A DNA stretch of 64,000 bases from Citrus sinensis (taxonomy: Eukaryota > Streptophyta > Magnoliopsida > Sapindales > Rutaceae). Both the position numbers and the translations under genes were made by a program. Location: the NCBI RefSeq assembly GCF_022201045.2, contig NC_068560.1:24569501-24633500 (forward strand). Direction: 5' to 3'. The notes below the pieces were generated by a model. That model did not search any database, was not told where the DNA came from, and was given only the letters and a program-made list of their open reading frames with translations. This document shows, piece by piece, positions 38,301-49,663 of this stretch (the stretch's first letter is position 1; every line of letters starts with the position of its first letter).

Positions 38301-41300
38301 GGACACTGATAATTTATGAAAGTATGTCATATTAACTAATCATTTTCTGTGGGAGTCAAAAATTATGGCAAAGAATGACCAGAGAGTTGCCAATCATGAC
38401 CTATGTACTCACAAATTAAAAAGACTCTTCTACAGAAGTAGGACAAGTAACAAAAGGTGGACATTCATAAGCATCCAAAAGGATGCATGTTCACAATCAC
38501 CCACTATGCTTACCATTAATGACTCCCATGTAATAGAATATAACAAAAATGTTATGAGAGGAATACAGTAAGAAATCATCTTTTCTTGAAGGCGCATAGA
38601 TTTGAAAACATTAACCAACCATATATTCCTTTGTGGCAACAAATTCAACCGTCCCCCTACATAGCTCGGGCCTGTCATCAGCATCTCTACGCCTACCATC
38701 TGGACCTAGATTGCAGTGATAATCACGGGGAGTCTCATCGGTAAAACCTGCAAAAAGATAATGAAAAGTGAGGAAAGAAAGTCACACCCCTCCAACCGTC
38801 AAGCAAGTGTTCAGATGGCAGAATACTGCCAAATCGAAATACTACAGAGGCCTAAATATGATGAGAAGAATTTGACATATTTACAGAGACTCTTAGAAGA
38901 CAACAACTACAATAGGAACTTTATTTTGCACAATCATCAAGAACCTCCTCATGCCATCAGGCAATCTATAGAACATTATTAGAGATAATGAGGATCCAAT
39001 CAACTTTTCTAGGTCCATACTACAAGGTCTTTATAAGCTAACATTTCAATCATAGATATCAGACCTAAAACTAACAAACCAATGTGAAGAATGAATAATA
39101 AACCAAGAAGAAAGGGTAGATTTTCAAAAGGAAAGGAAGAATGCGCAACAATAATAAGTCCTAACACAAAGCAAGAATGCCCATTATATAATTAAAACTT
39201 TTTCCATTTGGGGAATGTGGAGAAAAGGAGAAGACAATGACCAATCCCAACCCCATAAACAGGATTATGCTGAATACAAACAACCTTCTAAGGACACAGG
39301 ATAGAAATGATAAAATGCAAAATGCAGCGATTATAAAACTGACCACATAAACTGCAGATGAACCTCCTTCCCTGATCAATGAACTTCATGAAAGGATTTA
39401 TGTAGGCTTTGCAGCGAGAACATCGAACAGGACCCATGTCTCCAAAATCTACGATCTATGACAAGAAAAAATATATAAGCTGCAGGAAACAGATTCCTTT
39501 TTTTGAATATAAAATATTAGCAAGCAGATCTGCAGATGCAATCACTTGTCGGAACTTACAAGAGGGGTGAGTGACTTGGCATAATTTTAAAGAGACAATA
39601 ATTATCCCCTCATTAAAAGAGTGGTGTATTCATTGAACACCCCTCCTCAAAAGGAAATAAACAAAATAATAGTTACTATGAGAAGCAATTTTTCCCTAGC
39701 AAACAATTCAGTTATTGAAAGCCTAACATTCCCAGGAGCAAAATAACTGCAAAAACTTTGCATAGAAAACGTCAGGTTCTCCCCAAATTGCCCAGCACTA
39801 ACCCCCAAATTTGAAGAAAAAGGCTCAGGAAAACCATGGACTTCACACGTAAATTTTGATTCACTAACCAATGAATGAATATATTTCTTTTTCTCAAAAG
39901 AGGAAAAAATAAAAAATTAACTGAAGCTATCAGATTTACAAGTGTAGGAGAAGAAATGTATCAAGCATTACTTGGATGGGCTCCTCAGATGGATGAGGAA
40001 GAGCCAAAGGTTGGACCAATAAAGCCAACTGCATGCCGGATGTTGTCAGAAGGTCATTAGTGCATGGAATCTGTTAGAGAAATAAATCCTTATTAGTCCA
40101 TAGTGTCATTCAATGATGTAAAATAGTAGTTCATAAATATATTATTCAATACAAAATGAATTCATTTAAATACTCAAAACTAGATTCTAACCTGGCTAAT
40201 GGTGCATCTCATGTAGCGTGGACTGCAATTCCCCATGTCTCTAACAATGTATTCACTTGTTGCAGGCTTTACAAATATCATAGAAATAATTAGCAAAGAG
40301 ACGTATTTAATTAATTTAAATAGAGAGAGCAAAACAATTTTGAATAAGAAATAAAGCAAAACCAAGAAAAAATTAGCAATTATTTCTTCTTAAAATTCAA
40401 AACCAAATTATGTACCGGAGGAGGATTAGCCTGATTTCCTTCACGAGTGTCATACAGGATCACCGTAGAACTGGGAACAGGCCGTGGAATTTGTTGAGGA
40501 TCAATTTTCGATGATGCTGGCACAGGGGCTCCAGTTTGACCCATTGCAGGAGGCATATTCGTCATAGTTTGAGTTTGTAATGGCGGAGGCATACCAAACA
40601 TTCTAGATGGTTGGACTGAACCAGGAATTGATGATGATGGGCCAACCTAAAGCAACTCAAAAGTTCTAAATCCAGATCATTGATCAAAGAGAAAAGAAAC
40701 AAATGCAGAGTCTCATACATTTTGTACTTAATTATATGCAACAAATGCTCATGTAGTTTTGCCAAAATGTTATATATGTTAAACAGGTAAACAACCCTAA
40801 CTAGTATGACAGAGCAAACATAAATGCAACTCATCACGAGGGAAACTGATCATAACACATAAATTCTCAAAATCCAAATAGAGTCCAGAAGCAAGTTTGG
40901 GTTTGAGTAAAACAATGAGAAAAATTTTAATGCAGGGAACCACTAGGACAAAGATCTCTGGATATAGAGCAATAGGTTGTAACCAGATGCAAGCACTCTC
41001 CTTCCTTCTGTAACTATTTCTTGTAAGAAAATTCCCTATTTTCTGTAGAAGAAAATAATTATCTATGACATCTTCTAATTTATGTGTCATGGATTGAATT
41101 TTTTCCCGTCTTTCAAAGAATATCACTTGCCTTCTTGTGTCACCATTTAATGTGACCATGCATAAAGACTACAAACTAATTCTGAAAAAATACCAAACAT
41201 AATGCAAATATTCTAACTCAATTTTCTTACACTATAAATTTTATCTTAATATTTTTTCAAAAATCAATTAGAAGTTCAGAATACTCATTTTAAATTAAAG

Positions 41301-42389
41301 AACAGAAAAACTAACAGCAATTGACGTCAGCAAACTTACATAGCTACATATCGCTTAGGTAAGACAGCCTTACCACAACATGATCTGTAATTCAACAACC
41401 ATAACTTTATTTTAGAAGTCCAAAGAAAAGAAACATGAATTTTTAAAGCTTACCGGCTGAGCTGACCATGTATGTGCCCCAAAAGGCGAAACTTGAGGCG
41501 GTCCTTGAGGAGATGGTGCAGGAAATGATGGTGCACCTGAAAATGGTGGTGTGCTTTGAGGAGCTGCTGAGAATGGTGGTGCGCTCTGAGGAGCTGCTGA
41601 GAATGGTGGTGCACTTGAGAAAGGTGGTGCATTTTGAGGAGCTGCCGAGAATGGGGACTGCTGCACTGGAGGGAACCGCATACTTGGAGACTGCTGAGGA
41701 GATCGAGCTGATGTCAGCATTGATGGAGGACCAGCAGGTGGTGTCTGGGTTTGCTGTGCACCACTACCAGCTGGAGGAAAACGTGGTCCACCAGAAGCAG
41801 CAAATGCCATAGGCCCATTACTTGTCACACCATCAGAAGCGCCAGAAGGGGGAACATTCAAACCACTACTGAAAGGCGAAGAAGATGCAAGAGGAAACGG
41901 TCTAGCTCCTGTGGGTGCACCAACTGGTCGAGTCAATGAACCTGAAGATGGGAAAGCACTGGATGGAGGCACTCCAGAAGTAGGAACCCTCACAGGGCCG
42001 CCGCCACCCATCAAAGAGGGAAAAGACCCAGGAGGAGGTCTGGAACCGAAAGGCAAAGATTGGCCCACAGGTGGCCCGAACGGTCGCACTGGAGCCACAT
42101 TTGGAGGAAATGACTGTTGCGGGGTTCCTGCAGGTCTTGAAAATGCACCAGGTGGTGGTGGGCCAGGGCGGGACATTGGTGGTGAAGGTGCTGTCACCGG
42201 AAATTGTGGTGATTGAGCAAATGGGGTCGGTCTAGGGCCTGAATTGGGCATCGAAACAGGTCTGTTTAGATTTAAATTCTGGAAATTATCAGATAATGAA
42301 TTAGGGCTTTGTTGTAAATTAGGATTGTAGTTTGGCGGCGGTGGTGGTGGTTGTTGCCTTGGTGCCCCTGGAGGCACAGAAGCTGCCAT
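29377..42389 (-). CDS. SEC24: COPII coat subunit Sec24 (CEF/SEC24B-C type)
   Basis: Cargo-binding subunit of the inner COPII coat, acting with Sec23 at ER exit sites. The 24 coding exons, in gene order, are 41454-42389, 40416-40646, 40192-40266, 39972-40070, 39344-39455, 38620-38747, 38045-38164, 37301-37381, 36690-36767, 36438-36530, 35916-35970, 35650-35726, 34275-34346, 34056-34139, 33534-33653, 33325-33393, 32784-32861, 32472-32610, 31994-32158, 31252-31394, 30987-31166, 30284-30372, 30095-30126 and 29377-29486. Total is 1121 residues, normal for the family. Residues 1-390 are Pro/Ser/Gly-rich. A zinc finger uses C459, C462, C481 and C484. The trunk starts near 528 (PAVFFFLIDVSM), followed by beta-sandwich and helical regions and a C-terminal gelsolin-like domain. 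All introns are GT-AG except the GC-AG intron 35727-35915. The Arabidopsis CEF protein (At3g44340) is the closest I recall. A leader intron before the ATG is possible but unresolved. Confidence 0.95.
34910..35356 (-). mobile_element. 5'-truncated LINE 3' end in a SEC24 intron
   Basis: Flanked by a perfect 14-bp target-site duplication TCAATTTCTTGTGC (34896-34909 and 35357-35370). The poly-A tail appears as CCTTTTTTTT at the left, so the element lies on the minus strand. Its sequence matches the 3' end of the LINE at 49.66-50.69 kb, including coding remnants around the ERNV-IF segment. A block of about 130 bp is duplicated within it (about 34965-35115 and 35135-35250). It lies in the SEC24 intron 34347-35649, antisense-neutral since both are on the minus strand. 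Confidence 0.85.
36883..36993 (+). mobile_element. Probable tRNA-derived SINE in a SEC24 intron
   Basis: GAGCTAGTTGG resembles a tRNA A-box, and GGTTCAAACCC at 36944-36954 is a near-consensus B-box at the right distance. An 8-bp direct repeat AAGTTGAG flanks the unit (36875-36882 and 36994-37001). The cloverleaf does not close properly, so it is not a functional tRNA gene. Confidence 0.45.
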
Positions 42390-43185
42390 TCTTGTGATCT
42401 ATCAAGCTAAACTTTAAACTTCTCCTTGTTTAACTAATAAAACCTTCTGAAACCACTTTATCAACCTACCAACAACGAGAATCCAAACCCACCATCATCA
42501 GTAATCAATCACACCTAACAATTTAATTTTTTTCTCAAAATTTTACAAAAACACATATATCACAAGCAGAATATCCCAAGAATAATCAATAAAGCAACAA
42601 ACTTTATATCCAAACAAAAATCAACCGATCAGCGAAATAAACATACCACTCGAATTAATCGAAATTCACATGCACAAAACAGAATTCTTAATGCTTTCAT
42701 TAATCTAAAACTCAAAACAATTAAAAAATAAAAACTTTTAGGAGAGAGATGTAGAAGAGAGAAAAACCTTTGATGGGTTGAGCTTGGATCTGCTAATCTG
42801 CGAGGAGTGAAGGTAGTATTACAGATCTGTAACAACTGATGTGAGAAGATTTGGGAAGAAAAAAGGTACCTCAGTTTTGGATCGGCAATGAGAGATCACA
42901 CAAGTGGGTATTCTGCGATTTACGATTGAAGAAGAAGAAGCAGAAGAAGAAGGGCGGGTTTGTCTATTAACAGTTGCGGGTTTCGATGTGTTGTCCTAAA
43001 TTTGGTTTTTTTTTTTTTTTTAAATAATGATAATGGTTAAATTTTTATTTCTTTCCTTTTTCCTGAGCGAAGTGCACTGTGTGTAACATGCGTGACTCTG
43101 TAACAGTTGTGTCATTAAATTTATCGGAGTGTAAAAGGGCTTGTTGTTTAATCCACTCAGAGTTTAACACGTAAGCTTTTGTTTT
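42390..43185 (-). other. SEC24 5' leader and proximal promoter
   Basis: The SEC24 5' UTR should lie within roughly 42390-42900. The minus strand shows a possible leader-intron donor (CAAAG before GTTTTTCT, near 42768) and a TTTAG acceptor just before the ATG; this is an inference. A T-run near 43006-43020 and AT-rich sequence follow. Confidence 0.4.
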
Positions 43186-43193
43186 CCACGTCA
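43186..43193 (-). promoter_or_regulatory. UPRE-like element TGACGTGG upstream of SEC24
   Basis: On the minus strand this reads TGACGTGG, matching the plant unfolded-protein-response element consensus TGACGTGR bound by bZIP60/bZIP28. It lies about 800 bp before the SEC24 start codon and an estimated 300 bp before transcription. COPII genes are known targets of ER-stress signalling, which makes the site plausible, but an 8-mer can occur by chance. Confidence 0.35.
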
Positions 43194-45674
43194 GCGTGTG
43201 CCTTTTTTGTTTTTTTTTTGGGGTTTCTTTATCCTTTTCTTCGTTTATCTCGATTGAATTTTTGAATACGATAATTTAATAAATTTTGATAAATATGAAT
43301 GAAATGGAAGGGATGACCGGATGAGGTTGACTAAATTTGTTTTACATAATTTTTGTTAATTTTTTATAAGGTAAAAAATATCTAAGATGAGATAATTTTT
43401 AAATAAACATAGTGACTTGCAAATAACATATATTATTTGATTACTTAGCATGAGTTTTTCAACTCTAGTCCAGACAGACATTTGGCTTATATTTATTAAT
43501 ATTTATTAAAAAAAATACTTACGTTTGTGGGGTGGTTTAAGAAATGTGGGCTTCCAATCCCACCCCAATCAAGAGGTAAGAGGGATTTATTGTATATTTG
43601 TGCAATAATATATGAATAATTTATACAATATATTTTGAAACTGTCAAGAATGAGTCAACGTTACAAATCTGAGATTCTTTATTATAAAAAGAAAAATTAA
43701 CCACAAATGAGGTTAATATAGGAGCAAATGCATTGAAGGGTGGGATTGAATTAAGAAATTATGGATTTACTTTTTAATTTTTAAATTTTTAACTTTAATC
43801 GGATAGAATTGAATGTAAATTTTATGTACTAAATTATACTCGTTCTTGTATCTTTGGTCCAAGGCAAATGAGGGTGTCAACAGGACAAGAAAGTAAATTG
43901 GATAATTTAGTTCCTTGCTATTTGATATAACTATTTTTGTTCTTGTTGTCGCACATCTCACGTGTGGAAAGGAGTTCGAGTCTCCATGTGTGTTATCGAG
44001 AAAAGATTTTCTTAAGCCCACATATCCAAACTGCGCCGCTATAGAATTGTTCAAACTTCAAAGAGATCATATCAGCACATTTTCAATTGTAAATGTGAAT
44101 ATGTATAACAATGAAAAACAAAAAGAAAAAATACTTCTTATCATCTGCTGCACACACTTTTACATGTTTTGCAGCTGCACACACTTTAGATAATGGCATT
44201 TGATCTTTGGTTTTCTTTGCTTTTCAACCCATTATAAAGTGAGCAAAGACAAACAGTACATAGTCCTTTATTATCTCGAATGCCAGAAACAAATATATCA
44301 TATATCTCATAGGTTCATCAAAATTTCATAATCCACAAGTTTCAGGCTGCATAAAGCTAATGCATGGCAGTGGTAAGTTGTAATAATAAACCCGCTGCCA
44401 CGACATGAACTTGACAAATCTAATATGAATAGAAATTAGAATACAGTAGATAACTTGTAAAATCTAACATAGAGGTTGAAATCTAACACGACACTTGGGA
44501 AAATGTAGTGATTTATTGTATTGATAACTCAACCTAAAGTTTCCGAGTTGTGAGACAAACAGCCTTCAAGCTTTTCCAAGCTTTCAGGTGCAAGCTGTCA
44601 TGTAAGATAGTACATTGAATAACTAATAAAGCAAACATAGCCAACTTACCACATAGATTTCTAGTCATTAGACAATTCCATAGCGAAGTACATCTAGCTG
44701 AACGCAGAAATATTATACAGTATACAGCATAGGTTTAGTTTGTATCAATCATATAGAACTCAATTTATGATTGAACTGCAACAAAGTTACAATTACTTTC
44801 TCATTTTATCTTCTAATTGAATCATCTAAATAAATAATGTTCCAAGATTTAAGTTTATATGATAGCAATTCGAAACTACACATCAGAAGACAAAATTAAC
44901 AAACATTATGAGATTCACTTCCTTACTTCTAACAGTATACTGACTAGTGACTAGTCAAGATAGCAGGGCATAGAAATTCCTGAATACAAACAATAAACAT
45001 AAGCACTGTCTCAAATTACAAGTTAAAGATGGAGAGAGTGAATGACAACTAGAATGAAGAACAAGGTAGGTAAAATGAAATGAACACTCTGAAAAACTTA
45101 TTAAATTGACCCGGCAAAATTTCATTTATGCGTGACATACAAATATCGGCAAAAGCTCTTTTTCATGGTTTGCTGAAAAATATATATGCTCATTACTTGT
45201 CTATGAATATACTTGCCGATGTGAAGCTATACAACAGGGTAAATTTTTCTTAATCTCAAGTCAGTAGCATAACAATTGAAAGCTTTTACCAACAAAGATA
45301 GCTAGCATTCCCTTTAAGATTTTAAACTAATATCAGGCCATAAGTGACACAAACTTAGTAAAATAGAAATCAAATGCTAACCCAATACAGTTGAATCAAG
45401 TTTTTTTTTTTTTTAATCTTGAAATTTGAAATTTGAGTTATTACTAACTTGACCATTCTGCATTGATTATTCTGCATTTTGCAATGAACAGCAACGTGTA
45501 TGCGCAATAAATCAAATCTAGATCACTTGAATTGCAATTTGGATAAAACAAATCATAGAAAATAAAATACCACCAAATACCATGGTGAATATTAGAGTTT
45601 TTAGAGTCAATATATATACATCAACATTAAACTAATCATACGACGCACAAATAGACCAAAAAGGGGCCAACTTC
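43194..45674. other. Intergenic region between SEC24 and rubredoxin
   Basis: No gene supported. GAGTTCGAGTCTCC at about 43972 looks like an isolated B-box but has no partner A-box. The part nearest 45674 should include the rubredoxin 3' UTR. Confidence 0.55.
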
Positions 45675-46280
45675 TCATTGCAAAAAGTAACCACCCAAGA
45701 ACAATAAGAAGAAAAACAACAAGCTACCATATATCAACACAGCCTTCTGGCCAGAGGTGAGGGCATTGCCACCAAGTCCAAACTGCTGATTCTCAGCAAA
45801 CCCCGCAATCTCAACACTCTTACTCTCGAAAAAGCTCTGAGCAGCACCACAAGTAGGGCACCTCCAATCATCAGGCAACTTATCAAACTGGAAGCCAGGT
45901 GGTATTGGATACGAAGGGTCACCAACTGCTTCATCATATTTATACCCACAAGACCTACACTCATATATACCCGTATTCAAGACTGCAAATTTCTCTTCTA
46001 ATCGACGTTTATCAAACTTTTCTTCTTGCACTTCTTGTGCAGCAGGAGCTGGGGGAGGAGGAGGAGGAGGAGCAGAGGCATTGGACAGTTGTTGCTGCTG
46101 CTGCTGCTCAGAAGTGGGCTTGTCTTCTTTCGAAACATCAATGGAGAGAGTGACAAAATGGAGTTTTGAGGATTTCTTTGGGAAGACAAGAGGGGAGATG
46201 AAGTGGGGTTTCGGTGGTTTTGAAGGAGAAGCTTGGGAGAGGTGAAAAGAGAAGGTGGGTCTTGCTGTTGCAGAAGCCAT
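45675..46280 (-). CDS. RBD1: Chloroplast membrane-anchored rubredoxin
   Basis: A single-exon gene of 201 residues. The first ~45 residues are Ser/Pro/Lys-rich and act as a probable chloroplast transit peptide. A Gln run (59-64) and Pro run (71-77) form a linker. The rubredoxin domain at about 104-150 has the iron ligands C108, C111, C141 and C144 (CRSCGYKY and CPTCGA), with the usual YEC and DDWRCP context. A hydrophobic segment at about 180-199 anchors it at the C-terminus, probably in the thylakoid. This domain order matches the rubredoxin needed for photosystem II accumulation in algae, cyanobacteria and Arabidopsis (as I recall, At1g54500). That Arabidopsis gene neighbours XRN4, which also lies in this window. 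ATG 46278-46280 is the only start that keeps the transit peptide. Confidence 0.93.
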   Translation of the reverse strand: MASATARPTFSFHLSQASPSKPPKPHFISPLVFPKKSSKLHFVTLSIDVSKEDKPTSEQQQQQQLSNASAPPPPPPPAPAAQEVQEEKFDKRRLEEKFAVLNTGIYECRSCGYKYDEAVGDPSYPIPPGFQFDKLPDDWRCPTCGAAQSFFESKSVEIAGFAENQQFGLGGNALTSGQKAVLIYGSLLFFFLLFLGGYFLQ

Positions 46281-47571
46281 AAATGATGAGTTTTGTTTTC
46301 TGTGTATGGCTGCAAAATGTTTGGTATTTTGAAAATGAAAGGACCGAAATTTGGAGTTCAGGCTCTGTTGTTGTTGTTGTGATTCTGGGTTGCGGAGGGG
46401 AAATGAATAGGATCCATGGAAGAAGAGAATATGCTTCTTTCTGGAAGAGAGTTGGATAAGGTGAGCATGTGTTAGAGATTTGGAACGTGGTGCTGGTGCA
46501 CTTTGATTATGGGCCGGGTTATAGTCAGTGGGCCTGGATCGGATTTTAAAACTGGGGTTTGATGATAAGCGCGCTAATTAAACATCAAGATCAAAAACAC
46601 TTGTATGCTTCAAAGTGTTCAACTTCCAAGACTTTAAATAGATTGATGATAAGCGCACATTAAACCTTTCACTTCCGGACTAATATCCTGTCCAAATCCG
46701 ATTTTTTTAATAAATTTTATTATTACCAGTTAATAAATAAAAAAATAAAAATAGTTATATCATAATCATACACTAATATTAAAATACAAATAGCACAAGA
46801 TGGGTAAAAGATCATGACTGCTCAGATCAAAAGAGAATCTTATTTTCTTCACTGAAATGCAAAGGAATATTCTGGAATTAGAAGCTAATTAATACAAAAT
46901 TAATTAATTTGATAATCCTGCCTGTCTAGCTAGTATGTAAAACCATTGACAAAAATTGTGAGACTGATTAAGGCCAGCCAAAGCTTATTAAACGATTGGA
47001 TTTGGGGAAAGGAAGCACTGAGCGGTATAGGGTAGAATAAAGGCCACCCATATACGTCGCCAACCCGCATATGTAGCCAATCACATAGAAATAATAAAGG
47101 CCATATGCTTTGAGGATGAACAAGAAGAACAGAGAGCTATATAGTATGAGTAACAGACAGAGGGCTAACTGCTTATTTTGGCTTGTATTTATGTAGCTTT
47201 TTTATTTTGTTTTATTTTTTTAGTCCGAATCCTAGCTTGGAAAGGTTTCTTATGGAGATTGATACTTGCAGTTTGACGTGGGACATCATTTGGAAACAAA
47301 TGAAGCTTCCTCAATCCTTAAATCTGATGGGTAAAATTTTTGCATCTCTAAAAAATTCATTCACCGATTTTGATAAAATTTGATCTTAATTAATTAATTT
47401 TGGAACAAAAGTCTATACAGTCCAATCTCTAATTTAAACTGAGTTCCTTAAATTGATTGAAGTTCTTTGTTACTACTGTAATGGGGTTAATAGAGCAAGG
47501 CGGAACAGAAGAAAATGGCTTAAAATTAAAAACAATATATCAAAAGAAGCAACATTGATACAAAGAGATCA
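46281..47571. other. Rubredoxin upstream region and PUX1 3' flank
   Basis: The proximal promoter contains GGGCC motifs around 46513 and 46535. A GATGATAAGCGC segment is repeated at about 46561 and 46645. No further gene is seen; the open frame near 47183 is AT-rich and unassigned. Confidence 0.5.
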
Positions 47572-48276
47572 TCATATTTTCAGCCACTTAGGCCTGAGCT
47601 TGACAGACTTTTTCTCAGCAGCAGGTTTAGGATCATCATGAGGCTGCTGCTGATGATCAGCAATAACTTGCAAACAACCTTTCAAAGACATGACGTCTTC
47701 TCGAAGGAATGGGCCTGAATTAGCAGCAGCAGCAACAGTAGCATAAGCATCATCATAAGAAAAATAGACAATGGCACCAGGAATAAAACCAGCCGAGTAA
47801 AAATCCTGAGACATGTCTTTTATTATCCTCTTGGGAGGAGCAGTGTATAAATAGAACGGTACGTCTGTCCGAGAAAGCACCCTCATCCTGAGAAAATCAA
47901 CCAGGCTCTGCATTGTCTCGGACGGATGGAAATTGACCTCTAACGTGTGATTATCAGGAAACCTGACTCTGATAATTACTGCCTTTCTGAATTTTGACCT
48001 GCCAGTGCCAGCTGCCTCCTCTGCTTCTCGAATTCCTTTTGTCTTCAGGAATTTATTATCTTCCTTTTTCTTATTGGCTGCGAGTATTCGATAGTAATCT
48101 TCTGCAGTGAACTCATAGAATTCATCATCATCATCATCATTATCATCATCTGTCTCGTCGATTCTTGGTGATGATGAAAACTGCCCAGATGTTTCAAAAA
48201 CTCGGATTTCTCGTCCAAACTTTTCTTTTGTAGCAGCAGCAAGTTCAAGCTTTGGCGATGAACTCTCAACAGACAT
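47572..48276 (-). CDS. PUX1: PUX1-type UBX-domain CDC48 adaptor
   Basis: PUX1 binds the AAA-ATPase CDC48/p97 and promotes disassembly of its hexamer, tuning ubiquitin-dependent segregase activity. The gene reads 234 residues from ATG 48274-48276, with the stop at 47572-47574. An upstream in-frame GTG would add eight residues but is not a plausible plant start. Residues 41-53 are an acidic Asp run encoded by (ATC)n on the plus strand. EFYEFTAEDYYRIL and the KTKGIREAEEAA region are characteristic of PUX1. The UBX domain spans about 99-173 (VRFPDNHTLEVNFHPSE, FYLYTAPPKR, FYSAGFIPGAIVYFS). The C-terminus ends KPKWLKI-like, as in Arabidopsis PUX1 (At3g27310). There is no intron in the coding region. 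A TATA box lies 106 bp upstream. Function is inferred from family. Confidence 0.9.
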   Translation of the reverse strand: MSVESSSPKLELAAATKEKFGREIRVFETSGQFSSSPRIDETDDDNDDDDDEFYEFTAEDYYRILAANKKKEDNKFLKTKGIREAEEAAGTGRSKFRKAVIIRVRFPDNHTLEVNFHPSETMQSLVDFLRMRVLSRTDVPFYLYTAPPKRIIKDMSQDFYSAGFIPGAIVYFSYDDAYATVAAAANSGPFLREDVMSLKGCLQVIADHQQQPHDDPKPAAEKKSVKLRPKWLKI

Positions 48277-48381
48277 TTTTTTTTCTTCTTTTAATGCCAC
48301 TCGAATTAAAAGAAGATTGCAGAGAGAATGCGAGAATTTTTGGAAAATAATTGTTGTGCAATGTGCTGAAAAGACGCACGG

Positions 48382-48389
48382 CTTTTATA
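48382..48389 (-). promoter_or_regulatory. PUX1 TATA box
   Basis: TATAAAAG on the minus strand, preceded by ATCTATAA. It would place the start near 48350, giving a leader of about 75 bases. Confidence 0.6.
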
Positions 48390-49660
48390 GATAACTAGGA
48401 AACAATTCCCAATCCAAATCTGATTATGACAATAAATGGAAATAGACATATAAATGGAAATTTTAAATTATATTACATCATCAAAATAAAAATGAAAAGT
48501 TAAAAAAATTTAAATCTTCAATTACAATATTTATTTATTTATTGTTAAAATTGACATGGTTTCGGTTGTACTTATATTAATCAAGAATTGAAGTTAGCTT
48601 TGTATGCAATTCATGGATGCGATAATTATCTAGCATCAATCAAGAGACGTCGCACTAAGTTCCTTTTGAATGTTTATGAGCAAAATTTATGTCGTAATTG
48701 GGGTGAGATTTTATGCACTTTAAAATTTATTTTAAATTTTAAAATTTTTTTTCTTTGTAAAACATGGAGTCTATGTGAGATTCTGTCACTCACAAACATC
48801 ACATTTATTGTGCATGCATGAAATAAAATTTAAAAAAAAATCTAGTTTCACACATTTTATTTTTTCTAACCTCTAGTTCAATCATATTTTCTTTCTAAAC
48901 TGAATGATTACTCCTTACGACCTCTTAATATATTTTTTAAAAAGATTTAATAAACATATGTGATAAAATGTTGGAGGAAATTAAAACAGCTCGTTGAAAG
49001 AGTTAATCTTTCACCCTTGGTCGATGGCTTTCATATCTTGTTTAGATCAGTTTCAATCTCTGATAAAACAAAATTACATTGTCCAAAATACTTAATTTTT
49101 CACGTATGGATATATCTAATTTCTTTCTCGAACTTTGAAAGTAGTGCATTGAGCCAGGGCGTGGTGAGAAGGGAAGAAACAAAACAAATCGGTCTCAACG
49201 TGGGGCATCTTGTGGTTTAGCCAGGGCGTGATCAATAGGGAAGAAACAAAACAAATTGGCTTTAAGACGGAGATTTGAGTGCATTCACCTTATACTTCAC
49301 TAACTGGCTTGGCATAAGGATATAAGGAGATTTTATGCTAAACTATGTAGTTTAGGTATTTCATGTTCTTTTGTTTTGTTTTTGTTATTCGTTGTTTTAG
49401 GTGAGTTGAATATTTCATAATTGTTGCAGTTTAAGTGGGGGATCTTTTTGCAGTTGAGAGAGTGTGTAAATTAAAAACTAAAATTTTTAATTCAGTATTA
49501 GAGTATCCAAAATAATTTTAAAATATAAATAGCCCCACCCATCTTAAATTAGTGAATTCAAAGTGATTAACAAAATTTTAGATTTGTTAATCATTGTCTC
49601 TTCCCTCTATGTATTTCCGACAATTCATATCGTGAGCTATTCCGATTTATTTTCTTTCTC
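48390..49660. other. Intergenic with a short direct repeat
   Basis: AGCCAGGGCGTG followed by AGGGAAGAAACAAAACAAAT occurs twice, at about 49153-49200 and 49219-49263. No gene is recognised; the 86-codon frame at 48960 is unassigned. Confidence 0.5.
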
Positions 49661-49663
49661 TTT

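Noticed and set aside
41468..42216. Plus-strand open frames opposite SEC24 exon 1
   Set aside because: Shadows of the Pro/Ser-rich coding sequence on the minus strand.
42827..42869. Possible 43-base leader intron of SEC24
   Set aside because: Too short for a plant intron.
43960..43990. Isolated B-box-like GAGTTCGAGTCTCC
   Set aside because: No A-box at the proper distance and no flanking duplication, so neither tRNA nor SINE is supported.
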